Below are positions 1 through 9,308 of a stretch of DNA of 25,169 nucleotides, one piece after another. The position numbers were made by a program, and so were the translations under genes. This DNA comes from Paramacrobiotus richtersi (taxonomy: Eukaryota; Tardigrada; Eutardigrada; Parachela; Macrobiotidae), in the NCBI GenBank assembly GCA_034698045.1, contig JAQGAU010000655.1:1-25169 (forward strand), given 5' to 3'. Every line of letters starts with the position of its first letter. Position 1 is the first letter of the stretch. The notes under the pieces were generated by a model. It worked only from the letters and a program-made list of their open reading frames with translations, did not search any database and was not told the DNA's origin.

Positions 1-173
1 ATTAAAAGAGCGTAACGTGACCTTTCGTAATTCTACCCTTTGTCGGTCTGTCGGTACGTTTACCAACAGATGTGTCTACTATTTGGATGGCATTTACAGC
101 GTTAAACATCGCATCGGTAATCCTTCGACGCACAAGTCGCATGGGAACATCATTCAACAAAATAATTATAATC
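1..173 (-). CDS. possible exon of an unrecognised gene, cut by the left edge
   Basis: On the minus strand one frame is open from an in-frame stop near 203 to the window edge. A pyrimidine-containing acceptor ending in ACAG (AG at 174-175) precedes position 173. An in-frame ATG lies at 142. The translation is basic, with a segment reading RTDRPTKGRITKGHVTL near the edge. I do not recognise it. A competing open frame exists on the plus strand (17-232) but starts at GTG and has no supporting feature. This could be a start exon from the ATG or an internal exon; it could also be chance. Confidence 0.25.
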
Positions 174-377
174 CTGTATCAGAAAGTGTATCTGACATCG
201 CAAAGCTGTACACAATGCTGTCCCAAGACTAATTAATCATTCGTGCCATAAAATAGCGTATATTCTATTTAGCAAGTCCCTACAACATATTGTAATAGCA
301 CGTACCTGCTAGTCAATCTACCAAAACACAAAAATACCAAACACAATCAGACAGGCAGCACACTCGATATACGGTTT

Positions 378-1705
378 CTACGTCTGCAGATCTTGCGGAC
401 TGACAAAGTACTTTGGATTCCCTCGTATTGACCGCGTGATACGTGTGGCGGTTCGCTTAATCTGTTTCCAGAAGGGACTAGGATTTTCCGGATCCTTATC
501 CCCGATAACCGCCACGTTATCAGGATCAGTAGGGGTTTCTTTCGGTTCCGTTGTGTAGTCCATATTCGGATGCATATAAACACTGAAAATTCTCTTCTCC
601 GGCGCATAGAAATCGAACATCATGCCGAACTCGACTCCTTCCTTTTCGGCTAGTGCCGGAATATCTACCGCTTCCGGCAGGTCTGCGTCCCCGGTGACAG
701 CCCGGCGGCTTGCGGTGAGAAAGATGTTAGGTTCAGGACTGGATCGGCCGCACGTCCCACTAGGCATGGAAGGCACTCCGCTCTCACTTATTGAAGTCTT
801 TGATGGTTCGGGTGCTGCTTCCACAGGCGTCTTTTGCTTTTTGTCCTCAGCGACAGAGAACGGGACGAAATGTTTAGACGGCACCGCACAGATGGTATTC
901 GGCCAGTCTGGGACAAGATCTTCAATTGCCTCTTCGGATATCTCTTTAGCTCCGTCCGTGAAATGCCGATAAACAATACTGAGCACCTTTCCTAGTTTGC
1001 TGTCAAATCCGCGCACTCGGTCGCACATCTGGGCACGATGCATGGCCTGGAGGCATTTGAGAATTTTGTTGTCCACTTCAAAATTAAGACGCTGAGCCCG
1101 ATCAAAGTTGCGTTCAATAGCGTCCTGCCGAGAAATGGTAAGGATTCGCAACACAAACGGCGGGATCTCGACACCTGCCATGTCGTGCAATACTATGGCT
1201 ACTTTATCGTACACATCCGGATCACAGGAGCGGAGACTGTACACATCGTACGAGAGCCGTGGCAGCAGTTCCTCGGATCCCGAAACGAAGCACTTGTCTT
1301 CGTCGATATCGCGACCGTCAAGGTTGAAGAGCTGGGATTCTGACAATCCGAGATTGTCATTGTCTGAATCTGGAAAATGAATTGTTATGGAATATGTTTA
1401 CCGTGGAATATGTTTATCGTGCCTTTTCATCGCGCAGAACTCGGCAGAAGTGCATTTCCTTCTTCGTGACTTATCATATAAAAGTTTTTGCTACTAGCGC
1501 AATCAGAAGACATTAAAGGCTAAACACGCAGTACAGGTTGACAGTGATAACTGCAACAGACTATTAACTACGTGAAATTGTAGTTTACCGTGCTTATGGT
1601 TCTAGAAAAATGTGTTGTCACGTGGAGACCAAAACAGAAATGTCGCAAAATTACCATACCTTCTGAAACTACTCCTTTCTCGGACGGTTTGCCCGTTTGT
1701 GCCAT
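378..1705 (-). CDS. unrecognised 345-aa protein, two exons
   Basis: Exon 1 is 1660-1705, starting at ATG 1705 and ending at a GTATGG donor. Exon 2 is 378-1369, after a TTTTCCAG acceptor. Both splice sites are phase 1 and join to one 346-codon frame including the stop. Exon 2 alone has no in-frame ATG, since its frame is closed upstream by TAA, so the short first exon is needed. I recognise no family. The N-terminal half (about residues 60-160) looks folded and helical. The middle is Ser/Pro-rich and probably disordered. A second compact segment near residues 250-280 (FDFYAPEKRIFSVYMHPNMDY) may be a small domain, followed by a basic tail. There is no signal peptide or membrane span. It is divergently transcribed from MYCBPAP across about 490 bp, so the two may share a promoter. 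Its 290-nt intron is longer than most introns here. Confidence 0.75.
1389..1420. repeat. 16-nt tandem duplication, two copies
   Basis: Two adjacent 16-nt units, ggaatatgtttaccgt (1389-1404) and ggaatatgtttatcgt (1405-1420), differ at one base. They lie inside the intron of the two-exon minus-strand gene, just upstream of its acceptor. No function is evident. Confidence 0.85.
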
Positions 1706-2195
1706 TTGTGTTTTGTCCGCATATGGAGTGGTCGACTGGTTTCTTCCTCACATAAGAATAATAATAACTGTATCGCATCGCTGGAAGTTGAAACTTTTCC
1801 CAGTGAATTCCTGGTCGAATCCGCTTTACGTATGTAGCTGTTTCCTAGTTGCCTGGCAATAAAAAGACAAGCATGCTACATTCAAAACCGCCGTCAACAA
1901 AATTTTTAAAGCGAACTACGACGAGCGATGCGCTCGAAATCTGATTATCAGTTTTAACACAATATTTCGACATGGTCATTTAAACTGAACGTCAGGCAGT
2001 TTCAGAACGGTTATTAAGCATATGGTTTATCTGTGATCAATGCTTCTTTCCCTATTAATTGAAGCCTAATCTGAATTTACAGCCGCGACGAATATCGGGG
2101 GAAAGGGCATTTGTATAACATTGTCAATACTAATCACTTCCAACGCAGTAAGAAATGCCCAAGTCTGAAATGGGCAGTCTTTTACATTTGGTATC
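1706..2195. promoter_or_regulatory. shared 5' region between divergent genes
   Basis: This 490-bp AT-leaning gap separates the start codon of the minus-strand 345-aa gene from the MYCBPAP start codon. No convincing coding frame is seen. By position it must hold the 5' UTRs, and probably the promoters, of both genes. I could not identify a specific TATA box or binding site with confidence. Confidence 0.45.
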
Positions 2196-5100
2196 ATGTC
2201 TATAACTGCTAGACGAAGTGGAGGTCATGCCATCCCCGAACCTCCGCTTGCATCAAACGTATGCGATACGGATATAACCAAAGCTTTTGAGAAGACTTTA
2301 CTGAAATCGCTTAATGCTCCTGCAGGAACATTCCTGTCCCACCAAATAAACTATCAAGCACATTCTCTGCGCAAAGTCCCTTCGTTTGAGTGTAATGGAA
2401 AAGCAAACGCCAGTGATGAAAAAAACGACAAAACTGCTGCTATTCCAGCATTCGCTAGAAATGGCACCATCAAGGAAAATAAAATTTTGGTGGCACAGCC
2501 CTCTCTGGAAGAGCCAGCAAACAATAGAAGGTCACCCCTTTCGTTGCGACCACAGCCTCCAAAGAAATGGTCCTTCAAACGGCTTGGCCCTGGTTTAACG
2601 GATAGTAACAGCTACATTCCATCCACTATTCTCGGTGATGCGTCAAAATATCCGCAACCAAGCGATAAGCCTGCTACGAAATCTGACAGTCTTGTAAATC
2701 AGCAGACCAAACATTTTTTAAGTGCTGCACCGCTACTCCAGCAGCGGAGTGTCGAAAAGCGATCACCCACGGATCCAGCTGATGCTACCTCCAGATGTCT
2801 GCAAAGATTTGAGCAAACGGCTCTGCAACGCAGAAAACTTGCAAAAACCCTAGCTGTGCGCCTTAACCGCCGCGTAGAAGATTTGGTGCTGAGCGATGTC
2901 GACAACTTCTGTTCAAAAAAGGAACGCAGAGCAGTATCGGAAGTGCTACACGGACCTCGTAGTATCTACGAAACACTCGGACCAGGATTGCAGCCGATTG
3001 GTGGAGTAGACCAAGTCGTTCCTGAACTATTGAGCCGTGCACCTTACGATAAACTGACATTTACGGAAAAACCACGTTCCTTGAAAGTGCTGACTGGCTC
3101 GGCTTCGGAAGGTCATACAGATACCAGAATGCGTCGAAAGGAGGTAACGTGTCCCAAAATTGTTAGAGAACCATTGCCACCTGGAATTCGACACCCGAGT
3201 TTTGATAATTTGCTTGTTTCCGGCAACAATAACTCGCATATTCTACCGACAGGCAACAGACGAGGTGATTCGAGCAGTAATTCTGGATATTGCACTACAG
3301 CGGACAGCATTGCTTCTCCGAACGAAACCGGACGTGATCCTTTCGTATTGTGTGAAAAGCTGCCTGAAGACGGAAATAGTGTACGCACCGATAATCAGCC
3401 ACGTCCCTCGGTGTTAGAACTATGTTCAGCCAACGAGAGCGATATCACCATTACGAGAAAATCCGATGAGGTTCATATTTTGATCAAGTTATGCGCTAAG
3501 CCACAAGGCATCCCTGCCGTCACCAGTTTGGTCTTGACAAATCCTGGGCCAGAAGCACTGTCATTTGGACTCTCACCGTATGACTATCCCAACCCGCTGT
3601 GGCCCACCGAACGAACGGGAATGATATACTTTATCCACCCCACTGGACTGCTGGAAGCAGGAGATGTACATATTCTGACGGCGGCATTCGAATGCCGTGT
3701 CAACGGCAACTTTGCCGAATCGTACAAAATGTGGTTGCTACCAAAAGGAACGAAACCTGAGAATATCGTTATTGTGGTTTATGGCACAAGTACTTCACCT
3801 ATAGAGAGCCGCTCTGAAAATGGTGGAGACGAGATCTGTCACCAATCCGACAATCAAAGCATGACAAGCTCGCTGACAGCCGAGCGACACATGAGAGATT
3901 TACTCCGCGGAACCAATGAGCCACCCGAACCCGGCACTGTAGTAACGCTGGAAGAAAGATTTGCGAGTGAAAACAATCTCGAGTATCAGTCAGAAGCAGT
4001 TACAAAGTTACAATATATTTGGATTTTTGCCCACCTGCGTCCTGAGAACATACCGTGGCACCAGTCCTTGATTGATATGGAGAAGTGTCATAGAGGCGGA
4101 CTACCGGGCGAAATCACGAAAGTTATGCTGGAGGAACTGGCTGCCGCACAGGAAGGGATGCGAGAAGCCGTTACTCGTCCACCTGGTTACCTCTACGATA
4201 AACTACCTTCAGCTACCGAAGGTGTTTATTGGAAAACCCCAAAAGAAACGGCAAAATGTGATATCCATGACAAGGATTTTCCCCTTCCAGGTAAAACGGA
4301 CGGCTACCGCACTGCAGCTTCTCTGAAAACACTGATGACGGTTTTCATCAGATTCTCCAGAAAAGCACAAGGATGATAAGGACCACACTGCCGTTACAAC
4401 AGTACTCCCTATGCCGGAACAACCGCCACCTCCACAACGTCAGTTGGAGTCTGTTCCAGTCTCGATGAAGTCTCAAACAGTCACACCGACGCTGTTCAGA
4501 GAAACTGATTACGGCAATCCGTTTCCTTTCCAAAGAACTTCCCATGTGAAAGGGATCGAAGACAGTCGACCGCGTCAGTCTAAAGTTTCGGAATCAGGGT
4601 CGGACTGGGTGCCGATCCGGCTGGTTCAGGACAGCGAGGGTAACACACAGGAACAATCCAGTAGGAAACAGAAACCTTACGCAATTAAGAAGCCGCCATT
4701 CAGTTTGGAGCTCAACAGTTTTTACCAACCATCTACCGAGATTTCTCCAGTTGATCCAGATAAACTGGCTCAAGATGCACTAGTGGATGAAAGATGGCGA
4801 CGTTTCTGGATTGACCAGGAATGGATCAAAACGGCCGTCACATACAGTCTGAACCAGTCAGCTGACAGCGCACGCCTTATTGTTCCGCAGTGGGATTATC
4901 GTCTACAGACTCTGAGGAACAGCATTCAAAGCACATCGAACCATAACATCTTTATCAAGTTGGCTTTGCTACGGGAGGCCAGGAAAGTAGAGAAATCCAT
5001 GTTGCACCTGCAGCCGAGAGCCAAATCAGTTCTTGGTGCCGAAGAAAGAATGGAAGAGATCGTTCTTGGATGTATCGAAGACATTCTGGATAAGGCCACT

Positions 5101-6504
5101 GTTTATGCAAACGATCTTTACAAGTACTTTGAAAAGTGTGCTGCCGGTGCTGTGCCAGAAGAGCCTCCGGTCCCCGAAGAACTGCAAAAGGCAAGAGAAA
5201 GGATGCGGATGGAGGAAGCCGCAGCAACGGGAAAGGTGGGCCAAAAGACGAAGAAAGTTCGAGCCCCAGATGTACCACCAGACGAGCAAAGCAGTACTGC
5301 CAAGTCAAGGAGCGCCCGGGAAAGTGGCGATAAGTCTGCACTAGCTGTTAACCGACCATCCAAATCTGGCGTCAATTCGGCCAAATCGAGCGTAGCGGGA
5401 AAGGACCTGAAGCGTAGCGGTGCCCATGCCAACACAAATATGGAAACCGGCAGAAGCGAGAAAGATGTCAAGCAGCAAATCGCCGCTTTGGAAGGAGAGT
5501 ATGATGCCGCTGTGGAGATTTACGAATCAAAGATGGCCGAGTTCAGACGGTGGCGGCAGCAAAAAGAGGCTGAGATCGAGCCGAAAGTCAGATCTTTTGC
5601 GATGGCTTTGTGGGAACAAGGGATTGATCGTCTGCTTGAAGGAATTGTCCAACCCATTGAACGCACCGAGCAGCTGGAGCACAATGCATCGATCGAAGAT
5701 TTCAAACAGGATATTATGGCCAAACGGGATGTGACTCTTGGAACACTATACGAACGTCTGGTCGACATCGGTGGTAATCTAGCTATGGCTGCAGAAGGAT
5801 GGCGCATGCAGTTAAACGATAGTCTCATGAAGGATGGTGCCAAGAGAGAGTATGGTGATATTTGTAAAAACTGGGAGCAACGGCGAAAAGAGCTAAAGAT
5901 CTGGAAGATGGAACGGCCCAATGAGTGCTACACGATGCAGCCCGGTAACATTTGGCAATCACCATATTCTTATGAAAAGCAAGAACTACTGGAACCAGTC
6001 CCGTATCGACGCCGAACGGAAACCAGCGCGAATGGAAAAGCTGCAGCAAAAGAAACCGAAATAATGGTTCAGAAATTTGGGGACAGTACTAAGAAGTTCT
6101 CGCCAGGGAATGTACTCAACATTATGCCAGAGCATCCTAGTAGCACAGTTTCAGGGAAGAATATTGCAGCAAAAGTGGAACAGCCGTCGGCTGCTGCCGA
6201 AGTCATACGAGCTATCCGAACTGGTTTGAACAGTGCGGTAACGGATTCTTCGGATAGTCCAGCTGGGATTCAGCACAACAGTGATACGGACGACTGGACA
6301 GATGAAGACATTCCCGAGGCAGCCATGTTCAAGCAATCAGACGCCCAAACCGAACACAAGCTGCCAAGTGATTTCAAGTTTGTCTCGTTCAAAAAGTCTG
6401 CAGCTGTTGGTAGTGTGGAACCAAAGGCAATCGGCAAAAGACAAACGAATCCGAAAAACCACTTTCCGCACAAGGAAGAACACAGTAGCAGTGATGAAGA
6501 CTAA
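2196..6504 (+). CDS. MYCBPAP: MYCBP-associated protein (MYCBPAP) family, 1415 aa
   Basis: Exon 1 is 2196-4290 and exon 2 is 4352-6504. The 61-nt GTAAAA...CATCAG intron is phase 1 and bridges what would otherwise be two separate frames, so this is one gene. The start is the first in-frame ATG. A basic helical block near residues 212-240 (KLAKTLAVRLNRRVEDLVL, then a KKERRAVSE segment) matches the MYCBPAP-family pattern of a short helix followed by a charged EER-type region, as recalled. Residues about 423-535 look like a beta-sandwich (Ig/MSP-like) domain. The second exon carries the helical C-terminal part, with an acidic Ser/Asp tail. In mammals the protein binds MYCBP (AMY-1) and is mainly testicular; it is also associated with the ciliary central apparatus. 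At 1415 aa it is clearly longer than human MYCBPAP, mostly through low-complexity linkers. It could be a divergent paralogue, but family membership is likely. Confidence 0.8.
4291..4351 (+). other. 61-nt intron of MYCBPAP
   Basis: Donor CCAG|GTAAAA and acceptor TTTTCATCAG|AT are both phase 1. Without removal, exon 1 reads into a stop at 4374-4376, while the second frame has two TGA stops just upstream of the acceptor. Splicing restores one 1416-codon frame. Its length matches most introns elsewhere in the window. Confidence 0.8.
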
Positions 6505-6605
6505 TATTTTCCAAAAATTGAAGTTTTGCGGATAAACACGTTTTGTTCGTGCTCTGTATACACTCAGCTTTAGGACATTGTGAATCCGAAGAAAAGAACC
6601 TAGAA

Positions 6606-8407
6606 TTAAACTGCATTCGTGTAGTGGGTTATATCTTCCCCGTTCAGTAGTTTCGTCTTTCTTTCATCGTCAACAAAATTACTGGCTCCTTTGCCGTCAA
6701 AGATCGTTAACGCAAGGGCCACGGCTACATAAGCCGTTAAAGGAAAGGTCAGATCGAGGATGACATGGTCGCCATTTTCCCGTTGTACGTTGAGTACTAC
6801 GGTAACATCTGGATCTGTAATTCAAATATTGTCACATATGTAGATTATAAATTTGGCGGGATGCTTCATACACAGAGCTGGTGTACCAAAACAGGCTAAA
6901 CCTTACTACAGAAGATATTTAGATACCTTCGGTGACATTCCCAGAAACTTCCCTTTTCGCCGTAAGAAAGAAAAACGACTTCCGTTGAGATGCACTGTTC
7001 TGTCCTACAGTTAGCACTTGCTCGCCAGTATCTAACAGACGAATAAACTTATAAAATTGACGGAAGTTGAGAAAAACATTCGTTCCACCAAGGTTAAAAA
7101 AAGTTGATATTAGATACCGTTCTACATACCCGTCACAAGTGGACGATTATTGGCCAAAACTGTTAGTCCCGCTAACGGTGATCCCGATTCCCTTCGGCGT
7201 CGCCACCGTGAAAACAATTTTTCTTTTGGCTAGAGTGAATGTAACAGTCATGGTACATGGTACAACAGTTTGGGCACTAGTTGAACTGTACATTTGTTGG
7301 GAGGTACGGAATTAATGTGTTTCCCTCTGATGGCACTCCAGGCAGTAACGTAACAAGATCATGCCATACGGGGGGTTCGTTTGGGCTGGGACTGGGTGCT
7401 TGCTGTATCTGCGATTCACTGGTATAATTTTGCAATAGTATCTCGAGAAAGCACTATGAAATAGCACACAACATCACATTCACATACAAACGTTAGTCCC
7501 ATAGTTTCGGTGTAGACGTTTGTCGGCTTCGCAAGCGATTCAGCGGTAAGAACGTAGAACTGATCAAACTGCATGGATCTACAAAATAAAGGTCTTCGTT
7601 CGGTCTATCCACTTGTTGGCTCGACTGCTTAACCTAACACTACCGGCAGGAATTGCGCGGCGTTCATTTGAACTCGAACTTGTAACGAATGCAAAGTGCT
7701 TACTCTATTGTGCCAACATAAGCCGCGGAAACCCTCCGCATTTTGTATATTTCATTGTCCAGCCAAAAGTCCCAGTATGTGATTCCGTGTTCAGCTCGCT
7801 TTCTGCCAGCCATAAGAAACATCGGCTGGAAGCAATAATCTATATATTATGTCTGTTTTAGTCATACGAGTTTCCACTTAACTTCTACTTCAGAATCCTC
7901 AACGGTAATCAATATGCTTTAAAAACCCACGAAGCTTTGAAAGTTCTGAATTTTCTTTATACGACACATTTTTTGACAGTAATAAAGCGCTGCGCACCGA
8001 TAGCGGTACTTCCTGTTCCATCAAGCATTTATAAACTGTGTCGATCGTCTCTTCGACTTTAACAATATGAATCCGGAGCCTTTTTCCTTGTGGAACAATA
8101 TTGTGAACTATCCCAAAGCGGTTAGCTAGCAGGTCGTTTGGCTTTGGGCAGCATCGTACAAAAGGGAAATCCAAAAGTTCCTGCGGCGTTATGGACGTTC
8201 TTGGGAAGGTATGCGGGGTGAGTAGCTGTCAAAAAACAGCATCGACAATTTTCTATATGGCGCACGGACTAACGATGCTGGGCTAATACTGGCTAAGTAA
8301 TTATTTAATTGTCTGATGCTGCTGACAAGATCAATATGCTCAGGAGCCGGCGGCAACGTCTGTTGGGGTGGAGCACCGAAAACAGACGGGGGTCGCGGGG
8401 AATCCAT
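6606..8407 (-). CDS. unrecognised eight-exon gene, about 403 aa
   Basis: Rebuilt by joining short open segments at GT-AG sites. Exons in transcript order are 8270-8407, 7904-8225, 7704-7839, 7488-7578, 7292-7402, 7130-7229, 6927-7031 and 6606-6814. Every junction is phase-compatible and the sum is 1212 nt (404 codons with stop). Introns are 44-112 nt. The start is ATG 8407 (MDSPRPPSVF). I recognise no family. The N-terminus is proline-rich, followed by helical and basic segments. The region after 7031 looks like alternating beta-strands, ending in a hydrophobic stretch (DLTFPLTAYVAVALALT). The weakest points are the first donor (TTA|GTCCGT), the third exon's acceptor, and the fifth exon's start (7402 or 7408). 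The stop codon lies 102 bp from the convergent MYCBPAP stop, so the 3' UTRs must overlap or be very short. Confidence 0.55.
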
Positions 8408-9308
8408 TTCCGCGACAGTAATTGAATAAGCTTTGGAGAAATCACAATATTACAAGGACAGCAGCGGGACCGGATTATTACAAGCTAGATATACTGTATG
8501 TGGACAATGCCAGGTTCATATAATATAGAATCCCAGTGCAAGCCATAAACTGGTTCTACAGGCAGTGCCTTGTGCGCACGACCGCCAAAGGTCGCACATT
8601 CTGCGGTGCCCTTACTGCATGGATGACCCTTACTACATGATTGACCGTTGGTTGGTTGGTTGCTGTGTACAGCGTAATCATGATTGATGATGATGATTGT
8701 GACTGACCGTATAACATGCATGCAACGATCGGTTGACATATTCTGGAGAACCACAAATGAGAATGACCGTAGTCGAAACAGTCATTATAACAGCCTTCCA
8801 GTGTTTTTATTTTTACACGCGTCTGAGAAATTCGCCATTATTATCTGGAACTACTCTTCAGACTTTTTAACAAGCCAGCGGAAGAACTTCCAGGTCGAAG
8901 TAATATGGAAAGGTCACCAATGGGATCTCTTCTGTGCTCCCCTCTTGATGTTAACTTGTACTGCAGTCGATCTGTGAGCATATCGTTATGGTATGCATGT
9001 TTGATAGTTTGTTGACACGTTTAACGCCCTCTTGTTCTGATATCTTTTCTTAACGGCACGGCAACATTATCGATAACATTTTTTGCGCTGCGGGTAGTAA
9101 CAAATTGTTTAGCCGTATCACAGTTTCACTTTCAGAGCACTTTTCTCGTATGAGGTTTGATTTTTCAACTGACGCAGTTATAGTTTCGTTACCAGCCGAT
9201 GGTCTTGCCAAGAAGCCGGCACGAGCATGCGACGCAACCGAACCGCAGCGCAAATATCAACACAGAGACATTCGACAGATAACCCTTTCATTTGACCTAA
9301 ATGGGTGC
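8408..9308. other. gap between two minus-strand genes
   Basis: This 900-bp stretch should contain the 3' UTR of androglobin and the promoter of the eight-exon gene. It holds a (TTGG)-type run near 8648-8661 and a (TGA)-type run near 8680-8695. A 46-codon minus-strand frame at 8841-8981 starts with ATG but has no recognisable product. Nothing else could be supported. Confidence 0.4.

Noticed and set aside
5026-5921. Several minus-strand open frames of 87-133 codons inside MYCBPAP exon 2
   Set aside because: They are antisense shadows of a long coding exon and show no motif or splice support.
4411-6504. A separate second gene starting at ATG 4411
   Set aside because: The 61-nt phase-1 intron joins it to the upstream frame, and only 34 bp would otherwise separate the two.
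7229-7293. A frame starting ATG 7293 encoding VTFTLAKRKIVFTVATPKG
   Set aside because: It has no good donor to continue, whereas a 62-nt intron (7230-7291) with strong sites removes most of it and joins the flanking exons in another frame.
8485-8977. Open frames on both strands around the TTGG and TGA repeats
   Set aside because: They are low-complexity, mutually overlapping, start at or near repeats, and lack any domain-like sequence.
8841-8981. A 46-codon minus-strand frame in the gap before the eight-exon gene
   Set aside because: It has an ATG, but no recognisable product and no convincing splice partner; too short to call.
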